Shown piece by piece: positions 12,208 to 23,850 of a stretch of 64,000 nt of DNA. Origin of the DNA: Casuarina equisetifolia (Eukaryota > Streptophyta > Magnoliopsida > Fagales > Casuarinaceae); the NCBI GenBank assembly GCA_028551475.1, contig CM052355.1:24269580-24333579 (forward strand), in the 5' to 3' direction. The position numbers were made by a program, and so were the translations under genes. A model generated the notes under the pieces. That model was not told where the DNA came from. It did not search any database and saw only the letters and a list, made by a program, of their open reading frames with translations. Positions within the stretch are counted from its first letter, which is position 1. Every line of letters begins with the position of its first letter.

Positions 12208-13264
12208 TTAAAACCTTAATCCGCTGCATTCTGGTGGAAAACCTTTAGGGAACTTCTTGAAATCTGTGCAGTAGTTGTAAATCATGAAATTTTTTTTCAC
12301 CCAATGAAGTTGTCTCCTTGCTTTGGCGTCGAGTAGAAATGTGGCCATGGAGTCACAAGCCTGGGCTAGCCGAACGCAAGCATTGGCAACGAAGTTTCTG
12401 TACATTGCTGTGAAAGGAGCTTTCGTCCAGTCAATCTTAATAAGCCCTCCTCTTGTAGCCCAGGTATCACCGTTCCAGATGCTGGAGTATATCTTCATGG
12501 GTTGGCTTTTGGGAAATGGGACACCGATGGATTCCAAGTTCTGGAATACTCTGATAGGTATGTTATCCACCAGGAGTCTGAAAAGGCAGGAACAGTATAC
12601 AAATATCACAAATCTTTCATAATGACAAGTCTAAAGTTTTGAAGAGATTCAGGGTTGAAAGCCTTCTGTACACTATCATATTGATGTTCCAGACGATTGA
12701 GTAGGTGTGAAAGTTCTTTGCGGGATCAAACCAGAGATAGAATTCTTGTTCCCTATCCCCTTTTCCTTGGGAAAACACATTCGTATGCAGCACATATGGT
12801 TGTCCAGACAGGTTCCCCAAGAACTCGAAGTCAATCTCATCATGTGTTGGACCTTCAGAAGAAAACTGCATAACTCATACTAAAAATTAGTGGATAACGT
12901 TAATTGCCAAAGAAATTGTGCATAAATATTAGTCTTATTAAAAGCAAAAAGTTTGAAAGCGACGAGAATTGCACACATAAAATGATGTCACGGTGCCAGC
13001 TGAGTTCCCAGGCACTAGCTTGATTTGCATGTCGATTCTCCCGAAGATGTACTGGTTGTTTGAGCGAATGCCAGACCCAGAAAGCTTGTCAAGCGAAAGC
13101 GTGAGAAGTTGGCCTCCATTGCGCACATTAGCGTGGTTTGCACCCCATGTTATGTTGAAGTCGCGGTAGAAATTGCTTGCAGAGGCTGCGATTAGAAGAG
13201 TCAAGAATGTAGCATGCAAAAGCATCAGTGAGACCCTGGAAGGGGGAGAGGAAATGGAAGGCAT
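12208..13264 (-). CDS. XTH: Xyloglucan endotransglucosylase/hydrolase (XTH, GH16)
   Basis: Secreted cell-wall enzyme that cuts and rejoins xyloglucan. Exons in transcript order are 13264-12977, 12865-12672 and 12577-12208, with GT-AG junctions and correct phases, giving 283 residues (usual for the family). Residues 1-30 are a signal peptide ending near AASAS. The mature part starts [11 protein letters not shown]. Residues 104-114 are the catalytic motif [11 protein letters not shown], with nucleophile E106 and acid/base E110. The adjacent NLS is the conserved N-glycosylation sequon. Further family marks are [22 protein letters not shown], and the C-terminal YNYCTD and FPPEC with four cysteines. 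All key residues are present, so it looks functional. The start is the only in-frame ATG after a TATA box at 13354-13362. The exact subfamily is not assignable by eye. Confidence 0.93.
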
Positions 13265-13353
13265 TTTTTTGATGTTATTTAGTGCACAAAAGAAGGAGAC
13301 ATTGTTGTTGCAGGAAGATGTGGGTGGTAGAAATTTTAGTTGCGAGGCTTCTT

Positions 13354-13362
13354 CTCTATATA
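13354..13362 (-). promoter_or_regulatory. TATA box of the XTH gene
   Basis: Reads TATATAGAG on the minus strand, 90-98 bp upstream of the ATG at 13264. It predicts transcription starting near 13325. Confidence 0.6.
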
Positions 13363-14539
13363 GGTACCTTTGAAATAGTAAATGGTTGAATATGGGTAAC
13401 AAATTCTGAGCTCAAAGCTAGAAAAAATGCTACAAATTTAGGATGAGGCTCTATACTGGGTAAAACCTGGGCCGTACCTTTAAATAGTACTCTTCATTGA
13501 TATGGTAAAATCATGTTGTGCTGGCCATCTTTATCAAAGAACTGACTACAAAGAATAGCGTTCAGTGGTTATTTTTACATGGTTCTAGTACCCCCTGCTT
13601 GAGTCTTGGACCTTTCCTTTTGGAGTAATTCAGAAAACTAGAACACTCAAAGCGACCGACTTGATACAAAGTTATCTTATACATGTTCATTTTTGTTTTG
13701 TCTAGTTCTCACCGCTCTACTTCATTTTTCCCACCGTAGGTCGGCTAAATTTTCTACTACAGATAATTTAAGCTCGGTAACAACATCTTATGAACAATAT
13801 TCATTTCTTGGATATCTTAATCATTTGATCAATCGAGTCATGTATTAATAAAGGTTTCTGTCGCATTGAGCTTGATTTAATGAAGAAATGAGTGAAAATA
13901 CATTTGGGATTTCTAATTCCCGGATGTATAATCTAATTATTGACAAGATTTTCATAAGTTATGACATTACAGCCTGACATTGATATATCTTACACCTATG
14001 AGTAGAGAAAAAATGATCTCCCAAGAGTGAGAAGGTAGACATAAGAAGAAAGAAAAAATGGCAAAGCAAATAAGAATTGCATATCTTGTGACCATTTTCC
14101 TTTTTATCAACTATGTCTTTTCATATTTGACTAGAAAAAATAAGGCTCACAAAAAACCGAATCCAACTTAGAGCCAAACTTATTCATATTAAACATATTA
14201 GGTGATCTCATAATTATTTTCAAAAGACATCTCAAGAAAAAAGAGAGAGTCACCACTTATAAGACTTAGGTTTGTATCATTTCCTTCTAACGTGGGATGA
14301 ATCCAGGCATCCTTAACAACTTGTAGAGTAAAGAATAAATTTGTAGAGAGAATACATAAGAAATTTTTAGAAACCCTAATTACCGATGAATCGCTTGTTT
14401 TTCCAGTAAAATTACTCAGTTGTTTTTATTTACTTCTATTTATCTTAAGGAATATATTTTTAGTTGCTTGTTATCTGTATGAACTTGGTGTTTGTGGAAG
14501 GTTTCTATGAAGCAGCTTCTGCGATTTTGTAGTGAGATG
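13363..14539. other. XTH upstream region and possible LTR sequence
   Basis: No gene seen. The right half, roughly 14000-14540, is a candidate for the LTR of the element whose primer-binding-like site lies at 14571. Its left boundary cannot be fixed. Confidence 0.35.
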
Positions 14540-14770
14540 TTTGTTGGTGAAGAAGTTTGTTTTTGACAATTGGTATCGGACTACCGACGCGGCCCTAGTA
14601 ACGCGCCATCATTTTTGCCTGAAAAATGGACCACTTTTTGGACTGCTGTGGAAGCGAAAATAGAGGAACTGTTAGGAAATCAGAGGGCGCTATTGTGCCA
14701 TTTGGGTTTTGAGCGGGGATGGAGGAGCCGGTGGAGCTACCGCGGATGGGATCACTGTATTCTCAAATCA
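14540..14770 (+). mobile_element. LTR-retrotransposon remnant with primer-binding-like site
   Basis: TGACAAT followed by TGGTATCGGACTACC (14571 on) resembles an LTR end plus the initiator-tRNA-Met primer-binding site (TGGTATCAGAGC). The following 200 bases are unusually GC-rich for this region, with a 60-residue open stretch (FLPEKWTTFWTAVEAKIEEL) that could be a gag start. No further retroelement domain follows. Confidence 0.4.
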
Positions 14771-15189
14771 ATAGCATAAAGTGCTTATTGGTTTAGTTGT
14801 TTCATTTGTGACAAATTTGCTGTTCTCTTTTAAGAATTGTGGATATTTGTATTAATTTGGATTTCTTCATTGGTAAAAAAAGCATGGATAACTATTTGAT
14901 AAACATTTTAAGAGTTATATATTGGTGAAAAGACATAATTAAGAATCTATAAGAATTATTAATAATTTACCATATACAAATATTTCGCAACCCTTCCCTT
15001 GTCTTTAGGAAACACAACTTGGAATGGCCTTTTACTAATTTGAAGATGAATTTTCTTTTACAAGAAAGCAATTTTAGTTCTTAAACTTCAATATGATTTC
15101 GATTCATTTATAATATCATTAATCAAATAATTAGTCCTTAATTTTACTTACTCTTAAATAGTCACTTCACCAACCTAATTATGTTAAAG

Positions 15190-15625
15190 TCATAATATTT
15201 GTTAGATCTTATAGAAAACTATTGATGATATCTAACTTAAAACCCTTAGTAATTAAGTAGAAGAATTTATTTCTTTAGAAATTACTTTTTAAGTTTTATA
15301 TTTTTCACTTGAAACTTAACATGCTCCCTTGTCTCAAGTATGAGGTAATACTTTCTATAAAGATTTTTGTCTGTAAGCAAATGAGTTAGAGACTAAATTT
15401 AGACATGTTTAGCTCAAATCATCTTGCAATGTCTTTTTTATTCTTTTTTTTTATGTGAATTCCAAGTTTATCGACATGTTAAAAGAAAATTTAAATTCTA
15501 ATATTATGTTAGGCTTTATAGAAAATAACTCATAGTTAACCTAGAACATAAAGACAATAAGTAGAAGAATCAATTTATTTATAAGTTATCTTTTAAATTT
15601 TTATGTGTCTCATATAGGACTTAAA
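15190..15625. repeat. Pair of divergent repeats in the PGPP1 upstream region
   Basis: 15190-15330 and 15507-15625 share the order TTAG.CTTTATAGAAAA, AAGTAGAAGAAT.AATTTATTT, AAGTT.T.TTTTAA.TTTTAT and ACTTAA, at an offset of about 315 bp. They resemble transposon-derived noncoding repeats. No coding content. Confidence 0.5.
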
Positions 15626-15952
15626 CAAACAAAATCAATTAATTGGACAAGTAAGACTAATTGTAGTTGGTACACCATACCTTATCGCCTAATTTCTTCC
15701 ACAAAAATATATGTTATACATGTTTTACAAATATGTTTTATTGTAAAATTCTTCCATTTTTCCTTGCCACAGATTTTTGTCATGCATTATTGTACATTGT
15801 CGTCAAAAGGTTCAACCAATGAGGACAGCCCGGGCAGAGGGATGGAGACAATGGAAATCTAGGTTGCCCAATAGCAAAGCCATTCTTTACGTCCGTAAGT
15901 TTAAAAACATATGTAAAAGAGGACGAAGAAAAGAAAAATAAAAAAATAAAAA

Positions 15953-18900
15953 ATGCTGCGGACCTGCTCTCCTCCTTACCCTAGTTGCTGTTGCCCAGTC
16001 CCGAACCAGTTCGACTTCCATCGGCCCCTCCGTAAGAGGAGGAAACCCATCAGCATCTGCTTCTCAAATAATTGGAGCCACTCCACACACATCTCCGCTC
16101 TCGCTTTCACTCCCCCAATCACTGTCACCGAACTGCATGAAAAGAATTACAGCAAGGACGACAATTGCAGCCCAGATCCCGACCCTTCATTGTTTCGACG
16201 CTTCTACTATATTTTTTATAGCAACGACGCCACTAACGAAAACCCAGAATCCCAAGACCAAGAACAAGGAGAGGAACAGAAAGGAAGGAAAACCAAGAAG
16301 GCTAAGGGACTTTTCACAAACATGTGGTGGGCAAACCTGAGAGCAGCCCTGGGCCAGAGATTCAATTTGGAAGGCATTGTTTCTTCGGCTATGGTGGTCC
16401 TAAAGGACCAGCACTTGGCCCTGCCGCATGTCTCCGTGCCAGACATTAGGTCCGTTGATTGGGTTGAGCTCCACAGGAGAGGTTTCAAGGGCGTTGTTTT
16501 TGATAAGGATAATACTATTACTGCCCCTTACTCCTTAAAATTATGGGGCCCTCTTTGTTCGTCGCTGCAACAGTGTAAAACTATTTTTGGCCCCAATATT
16601 GCGGTGTTTAGCAACTCTACTGGTAATTTCTGGCATGACCCATTAAGTTCGATTTTGCTTGATAGTTAATGTTGGTATTTACTTTCTAAATCTGATTGTG
16701 TTATGCTATTGATGAAATGGTTTAGGATTGTGCGAGTATGACGTTGATGGCTCAAAAGCCAGGGCGCTTGAGGGGGCAGTTGGAATTAGAGTAATTAGGC
16801 ACAGTGAGTATTTTATTCTCAATTTTTAACTTATATTCTGAATATCTGGTCTACATTTTCGATTTTCTACTATAATACTGAGTTCAACTAACAAAGAAAC
16901 AAGAACTCCATGCCAAAGCATTGGACATTTTGAATTCATAACTTCAGGTCTCTGCTAATTTGATCATCAATTCGCTTAGTTAATATCAAGTAATTTGTGC
17001 TAGAAGTGTATTTTTTTATAAAATTGATGTTGGTATCTGTATTTTATGCCCTAGGAGTGAAGAAACCGGCTGGAACAGCTGAAGAAATCGAGAAGCACTT
17101 TGGTTGTAAATCCTCCCAACTTATCATGGTATTTAGAATTTGCTGAACAGCTTGAATACCTAGTTTCATTTTTTATTCAAGAAAACTATAGCATAAAATA
17201 CATCCCACCCGAGATAAGTTTTTTATTCAACTAATTCCTTACTTTTAAACCCGAGATTCCAATTTCTACATATGTGGCAGGTGGGTGATCGGCCTTTTAC
17301 AGATATTGTTTTTGGGAATCGAAATGGATTTCTGACTATTCTTACTGAACCTCTAAGTCTTGCTGAGGAGCCATTCATTGTTACGCAGGTTGGTTTTCTT
17401 TTACTTAAATTTGCTATTTGTTACCCTAAAGGAAATTATATGACATACTCAGAAGAGAGAATCAGATAAAGTAACTAAAGCTGGATAACAGTGTTATTCT
17501 TGAGCTATGTGCAACTTGCACAGCTCGACACACTGCCTCACAGATGAGTGTAAGATAAAACCCCAACTTCTTTCATCGATGTTGAAACCAGCATGCCAGT
17601 AGTTTCATTCCCAGTTAAAGGTTTCCTTGGCCACACATTTGAGCAGCCCTCATATATTTGGTAATTAATCTACGTTGACAATTTGGTAGCTTCATGAGTG
17701 TCTCCTTCCATGTATTGTAGATTTATGTGCTGAAGTAGAGTAATCCTATCTGTTTGGGAGTTTCCCTTGAAGTGGAAAGAGGATTCTTCTTGTAGAAATT
17801 GGAATCTCGGGTTTAAAAGTAAGGAATTAGTTGTTTCTTGAACAATAGAAGAATTCTAAAACCTAAATGGGAATATAGTTGAAATAAATGAAAGTAGGAG
17901 TAGAAAGAAACATGGAAATTGTAAATCTCAAACTAAATATTAATGTCCAATGCACTTTGGAAAAGGTGGGAAATTTATTGTGTTTTCTTGATCTCTCCCA
18001 AGTTTTTTGGCTGTAAAACTTTGTTCATTATGTTTGTATTAGTTGGTCTCTGAAACAGATACAGATGGAGTGAGTACAAGACAATTGGACATTCACTTTC
18101 TTTTCACCTTTTTGTGTCCGATATATCTCTAAAACAGATACAAATAGACCGAGTACAAGACAATTGGACATTCACTTCCTCCCCCCCTCCCCCCCCGCCC
18201 AAAAAAGAAAAATCCTTTTGGTTTATGATACGGTGTTTTTCACAAAATGACACAATGACACCTATTCAATGTTCAAGTTGATCTGATATGACTTGGCATG
18301 CTTCAAGACAGAAATGGTTTCATTAACTATCTTCACAGCAGTCTCTCATGAGTCTTCCCTCCCTGGATACATAAAAATTTTCCAAACGTTAAGGTTATTA
18401 GCAAAACGGAATATTATGCCCAACTTTCTCCTTTATTTTCTTTGCCAATCTGTGAGAAGAACAAGTTTGAAAATGGCATTCCTCATTAAAGGTAACATCT
18501 GAAGCAGCTCATTAGTATAGAAGCTGAAAATGAAGGAGAAAGGCCAGAACAGAATACTGCTTTATAAAATCCCTTTGGAGTGAGGATTTCTCTTAGTTAG
18601 AAGACCATCACAACTCTTGGACTTCTTAATGTCTTGAAAAGTGAGCAATAACATATTCAAGAGATGCCATTTGGTGGAAAGACTATAGGCAAAAAATGGG
18701 AGCAATTATCAGGGCATAAGAAACTGATCTAATGTTGAACAAATGTAATGCATTTTCATGTCTTTTTAATAAATGACATGAACACGGGAAATAAGACCAA
18801 ATGGATTTCAACATGAGATGAGGGACTCTCATTTTGGGGTTGGTAAATTTCATTATACTACTTTTTGTGATGCAACTTGGATCCCAGGTGCTATTTTAAC

Positions 18901-19355
18901 TTATAACTATAATCTTGTTGACCAACTTCATCTGCTTTACCTTTTACAACTATAGAGGTGAAGGTTGCAATTTTTGGTCTTGAATTCATTGTCATTGTTA
19001 GATATGTGACAATGACTCTCATTCAATAGGTGTAACTTACTTTGTTCTGCCATTCTTATAGAAGAGAGGTAAGAGAAGGGGAGAAGTTTGTATGAACATG
19101 AAGATGTTCATGAGAGTGGGATTTACCATGTTATCTAACGACTTGGTTTCCCATATCAGTAAACCTTTTGCCTGTACGTGTTGGTACTAGAGTTGGTTCT
19201 GGTTACTTCGTTCTAATACGCTTTTATTGCACTTACAGGTGAGGAAACTTGAGAGATTCCTTGTCGATCGCTGGTTTAGGAAAGGTTTGAAACCCACCAG
19301 TCACAGGCTATTGTCAGATGAATCGTTTTGTATCAAAGATCCCTCAACTTCGTGA
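15953..19355 (+). CDS. PGPP1: Phosphatidylglycerophosphate phosphatase, HAD-IIIA (PGPP1/GEP4 type)
   Basis: Removes phosphate from phosphatidylglycerophosphate to give phosphatidylglycerol in plastids and/or mitochondria. Exons are 15953-16622, 16726-16803, 17055-17128, 17281-17388 and 19239-19355, all GT-AG with matching phases, giving 348 residues, close to the Arabidopsis protein. The N terminus (MLRTCSPPYP, then an RKRRK cluster) looks like a transit peptide. HAD motifs are intact: motif I DKDNTIT (D184, D186), motif II VFSNSTG, motif III Lys in RVKKPAGTAEEIEKHFG, and motif IV VGDRPFTDIVFGNRNG. Exon 4 holds motif IV and is bracketed by a perfect 43-bp inverted repeat. Intron 4 is long (1850 bp). 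The gene converges with the P450 pseudogene on the other strand, with about 400 bp between them. Confidence 0.93.
17228..17270 (+). repeat. Left arm of a perfect 43-bp inverted repeat
   Basis: Its reverse complement occurs without mismatch at 17791-17833. The arm covers the end of intron 3, stopping 10 bases before exon 4, so it contains the likely branch-point and pyrimidine tract of that acceptor. Confidence 0.95.
17791..17833 (-). repeat. Right arm of the 43-bp inverted repeat
   Basis: An inverted copy of 17228-17270 inside intron 4, beginning TGTAGAAATTGG. With the left arm it encloses exon 4 (17281-17388) in a 520-base loop. Confidence 0.95.
18044..18179. repeat. Imperfect ~82-bp spaced direct duplication
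   Basis: Blocks at about 18044-18099 and 18126-18179 share CAGATACA.AT, GAGTACAAGACAATTGGACA and TTCACTT. The second ends in the C-rich tract. Inside PGPP1 intron 4. Confidence 0.8.
18179..18200. other. Poly-C tract (i-motif / minus-strand G-quadruplex candidate)
   Basis: C-runs of about seven to eight bases interrupted by single T and G. On the minus strand this gives three G-runs, two of them long enough to supply a four-run G-quadruplex. Located in PGPP1 intron 4. Confidence 0.6.
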
Positions 19356-19766
19356 TAAAGCATTGTAGATATGCGAGAGATTAGGCCAAAAATGCATGAA
19401 AGGTTCAGCCTTCTGTCCAGCAAATTTTGTATTATTTGAACACCATCTGCAATGAAAATTTCAAGAAGTAGAGAATAGAAACATGTCTTTTAAAGGAAAA
19501 GGTGAAGAAAAACAATATGGGAGGCGAAGATGTTTAGCTGAAGACAGGCCATGAATGAATGCTAAAGAAGCAAATAAGCAAGAAAGCTCAGATACAAATA
19601 ATAAACAACCCAAATGATATTCATAACAGATTTCTTCTAGATTGACCATGGGGCTGGTTACTTTGCTTTCATCCATGGGGAAAGGTGAATTTAGGTTTCC
19701 TCTATGCGTTCTGCAGCGGAGGAAGGGGAGGGAAAAATTTGCAACATAATCTAGCCTAAAAATCGT

Positions 19767-21285
19767 TGCTCTGAGATCATATGTTGTCCAAAACACCTGC
19801 AAAGACCAAAAACCGATGTCAATAATTTTTTAATGGATATTTCATTCTTTTATAGCTCGTTGTCTAATCTCCTCCTGACTCAAGTTTTTGAAGTTAATGG
19901 TGTTGTGCGTCATGTGAAACTCTGGCTAGATTAGATTACAGTAAACTACTCATTTGCATTGACTTTCTAGTCTAGAATACAATGGGTTAATCGGAAGGAA
20001 TAGAGAAAGAAGGAATGCAGCATGCACCTTCCATCCTCTGGGAGTGGTGAATCCTTCATATTCAATGTCTGCAATAGCTTTCCTAAAAGAACCAAAGACA
20101 GGAGGGAACAGTCTCGTGCTTTCACGAGCAACTTGCCAGGTATACTTCATCTGCTTCTTGTCTTCCAATGTTAGATTCTCCCCCGCTGTTTTGTTTTTCA
20201 TTATATCGACATGTTCTGACAAGAAATGAGATACTTCCAAAATGAGTACGACTCAAAACAAAGAAAAGTGAGTTTGAAGAGCATGAAAGCCAAGAAAATT
20301 TGAATACCTTGAAGAACTAATGAGTAGAAGTTAGGATTCTGAGCCAGCATGCCGCATGTCATGACAGTGGTGTAAGAGGTTGTGTCATGAGCTGCAAAAA
20401 CCAGCAAGACTGCGTTATCGATAACCTCCTCTTCGCTGATCTGTCCTTCAATCATCTCCGCCACTAGTCTTGACATCAACGTGTTGTCTTCCTCCTGTCC
20501 TTCCAGATTTACTTCCATATCCGTCCGCCTGTTTCTCACCACATTAACCATCATCTTTTCTATCTCCCGCCGTGCCTTCCTTGCTCTCGAAAACTTGGAG
20601 CCTGGAAGATTGATTGCTTGGGCAAAAACCCCTTCCAAGACTCTCTCAAAAGTTTCTAACATTCCGGGCTCCACCTTGATCCCCAACAAGCACTCAAACG
20701 CTACGGTAAACATCAAAGTCTCTGTGAAACGATAAAGGCTAATCTTCACTCGGCCCTGCCACTCTGTTTTTAGGTGTGACTAAACAGAGTTGCAAATTTT
20801 GGGCAACAACCCTTCAAGCCCTGCATGGCCAAGACTTGTGCCCATAAGCCCACGAAGGCAACGGTGCCTCGGCCATTGTTCTCCCATGATGGACTCCTTG
20901 CCCATGAGCTCAACTGACGAAGAAGGCCACGAGCTGTATCACCAGTTTGGAACTCATTAGATAAGAAAAAGCGGTTAGCATCTGCTCCATTCACCACTAC
21001 TGTTGGGGATCCCATTAGCCTTGTTTTGATGACGTTTCCATACTTTCTTGGCCGAGGCTGAACAAATTCTTCGAACAATCGATTCTTGCGTTGGGCATTG
21101 TAGAATTCCATTGTCTCGCCTATCCAAGGGAGTCCCATCTGGCCTGGTGGTAGCCCTTTCTTGGTTTTGTTGCAGCTTTTCTTGTGTTTCATGGAAGTGA
21201 TAGGGAGTATAGCAACTAGGTGAAAGAAGAGAAAAGGAACAACATAGCTAACGTGATTATCCATTACGGAGGGTGTTACGAACAT
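19767..21285 (-). pseudogene. CYP718: Cytochrome P450 pseudogene, CYP718-like (CYP85 clan)
   Basis: The N-terminal half matches the family (LPPGQMGLPWIGETMEFYNA, FKTR-like IKTRLMGSPTVVVNGA, RFFLSNEF). Then come two +1 frameshifts between about 20935 and 20951, after which reading resumes (SWPSSSVELMGKESIM). An in-frame TAG at 20780-20782 follows. The second half keeps the I-helix (FAAHDTTS), the ExxR motif (ESTR) and FGSFRKAIADIEYEG. Exons: 21285-20308, 20215-20028, then a last exon starting at 19796 that keeps only about ten residues (VFWTTYDLRA) before homology stops. The haem-binding FxxGxRxC segment is missing. The protein cannot be a working P450. Assignment to CYP718 rests on remembered sequence and on its position beside PDF1; CYP716/CYP728 relatives are the alternative. 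Confidence 0.87.
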
Positions 21286-21340
21286 TGATTCTAAAATTTG
21301 AAATTCGTACTGGCTTTAACCCGTATTCGGCGAGCAGGGC

Positions 21341-21350
21341 TATATATAAT
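21341..21350 (-). promoter_or_regulatory. Relic TATA box of the P450 pseudogene
   Basis: ATTATATATA on the minus strand, 56 bp upstream of the ATG at 21285. The promoter core thus appears retained although the coding part is broken. Confidence 0.45.
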
Positions 21351-22953
21351 AAGCTGAAGGTTTATGCTGATGGAAAATTTTTTTCAAGTCAACTCCATTT
21401 TTTATTGTCTCTTTTTCTGAGGCAAACCAAGAGAAAAACGATGAGTTTCCAGCGAAGGAGAGCACAAGGAGAGAGAAGAGATACAAGTCAACTTGTGTAG
21501 ATTATCACAAATTTAACCGATCATTGTTGATGACAGTCCAATCAATCATTTCTTAATCAACAAACTAAGGTTATAGTATTTTGATTATGTTAGGGTGTGA
21601 TACTTTATTCTAAAATCTTGAAATATTAAATAAGAAAGTCTCATTATTTAGAAGGTCAAAGACTCATTTTTATATTTTCAATGTGAGATGACCCCATTTT
21701 TAACATTTCCTTTATGTGCATACTAATACAAATACTGCACATGAAAAAATGCCTAACTTTCGAGCATGAAGATTACAAAATAAAGGTTCATTCTTAATTT
21801 TGATGTCATATTATAATATAAGAATTTGTTATAAAATTTAAGATATTAAATGAAAAAATTTCATCACTTATAAAATTAAATACTTATTTTCATACTTTTA
21901 ATGTAAAATAACACTCGAATGACTATCCAATCAATTATTTTGAATCTGCAAAGGGTATTTTGACTAAGTTGACAATCATGAAGAAGATCATAAACTAGGC
22001 CTCGGAACGGTGATCATGGGCTTCGCATGTGCTAGAGAAGCAAAGATGATGAGGCGTAAGCCCCTGAGATTAAGGATGCATCACCCCGATAATTAATCAG
22101 GAAACGACTCCAGGATTTCTCCCTCTCTCTCAGACAATGCTATTGAAGTTACAACAACCAAAGGATCCCTGGAAATCTGGTGAAGTCTAATTTTACATAG
22201 AGTTTTGTTTCTTCCTTTGAAAGTCAAAGTGCAGAGGGTGGAATCTATTTTCTTCACCCATGATTGTTGATTACAACGTTGATCTGCTAAGGCGGGATGA
22301 TCCACGCGAGAATTCTACTATGTGTGTTTTTGGAACTTTGATATCGAATTTTGGCGTTGTAACTAAAAGTCCTGAACTCACAATTTGCTGAATGTATTTT
22401 TTCTCCTTATAATATGATGATATTCTTAAGTAATCCCGAGAAAACAATGCTTACTCTTCCTCCATCTTCTAAATCTCTATTAAATCCTTAATTCTGGGCA
22501 ACAGCCATCGAGATTAAGTCATAAAGCTACTTGTACGCTAATTGGCGTTTCATATGATTTTTACCTAAACAAATATAAAATAAAAATGTGTTCCTTTTTT
22601 TTTTTTTAAATTCTCAAACAAAATATTCTTTTTAAAGGCAATCCCTATAGATCTCAACAAATCTTTGTTGAATTATTCTTTCCCAAGAATCAAGAACCCT
22701 TTTACTAGCTTTGGGCATCTATTATATTTCAGTAACAAAAATAAAAGAGGTAATACAATTTCACTACTACCAGATTAGTTTGCAGGGCTATGGTTTAAGT
22801 TCTATTATTTATTTATTCAACGTATTTGGAGAGAAGATGACCTCCTTTCAAAGGGAAAAAAAAATATTTATTTTGAAGAACAGGATGTTCATTACTTGAG
22901 GAACCTATCTATTCCAATGACAAAAGATGCCATCTTATAATGTCTATATATAT

Positions 22954-22971
22954 ACACAAACATGTTTGTGT
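22954..22971. repeat. Perfect 18-bp palindrome within alternating purine-pyrimidine DNA
   Basis: ACACAAACATGTTTGTGT is self-complementary. It is followed by alternating TG/CA/CG sequence to about 22990 and by a second inverted pair, CACACATGC (22975-22983) with GCATGTGTG (23006-23014). Confidence 0.9.
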
Positions 22972-23334
22972 GTGCACACATGCGCGCACATGTCCGTACA
23001 TGTATGCATGTGTGGTGTTATTATTATTTCAACAAAGGATATTATAGATTGGTGCAATTAATTCAAAAAAAAAATTGACAATGGTGACAATAGGAGCCTG
23101 AAATTTAAAGTGTCATATAAGCTTTTAAAAATGTTGACTCTAATGCTATCCCTTATGTCCTTATAAAAGCAGGATTAGCCTTTTATTTTAACTTTAGGAG
23201 GTTGTCAATTTCTAATCAATGATTATGAATAAATCCCCAAGCTTGTATATAAAAGCAAAAATTTTGTAAGTATCATAATGTTTAAGAATTATAATGTAAC
23301 TCAAGGACATTTAAGTAATCTATATTGTTAAGTG

Positions 23335-23425
23335 TGACCCCTTGGCTTAATGGCAAAAAGCTAAGGACCTTGACTTTCAAGTCCACCAAGGGTTCAACAT
23401 CCCCATTCCCCCTCCTTGTGTGCGT
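23335..23425 (+). mobile_element. tRNA-derived SINE-like head
   Basis: A-box-like TGGCTTAATGG (23343) and B-box-like GGTTCAACATCCCC (23391) at tRNA-like spacing. There is no acceptor-stem pairing, so it is not a tRNA gene. A T-run follows within 60 bases. Confidence 0.4.
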
Positions 23426-23787
23426 CCTAATCCTTACTGGGTTTTTTTTGCTTATTCTCATTCTTGTTACTAAAATAGAGAACAAAGTTTTCTTTTTTAT
23501 ACCTCCTCATTTTTTGATAACCTAGAACTCCCATCAATCTTGTTTGGTGGCTTACAGTGGCCTAACCCCAAAGCATACTCAGATTAATCAAAAATACAAG
23601 CAAGAGGATTTGTACTCAGGATATTTGCTTTGCAAGATCTTTCACACTAGTCTTCATTACCATCTTGACTACACCCTAGGTCGCTGTACAAGTTTTTCCA
23701 CATTAGTCCCCCTAACCATCTCAACTACACCATAGGCAATAATTAATTCTTTTTTAAGTACCAATGCACCTAAATTCACATATACTC

Positions 23788-23850
23788 GGTGTCAAATTTG
23801 AGATCAAGAGATCTCAAACATTGTAAACTTACCATTGAACTAGTAGGTGT
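23788..23850 (-). mobile_element. tRNA-derived SINE-like head, minus strand
   Basis: On the minus strand, TAGTTCAATGGTAAG (A box) precedes ATCTCAAATTTGACACC (B-box-like). Weak B box. Confidence 0.3.

Noticed and set aside
13265-13402. N-terminal extension of XTH
   Set aside because: It starts at a non-ATG codon and lies across the TATA box; the signal peptide begins at 13264.
23335-23425. Candidate tRNA gene
   Set aside because: Box-like motifs only; no acceptor or D-stem pairing.
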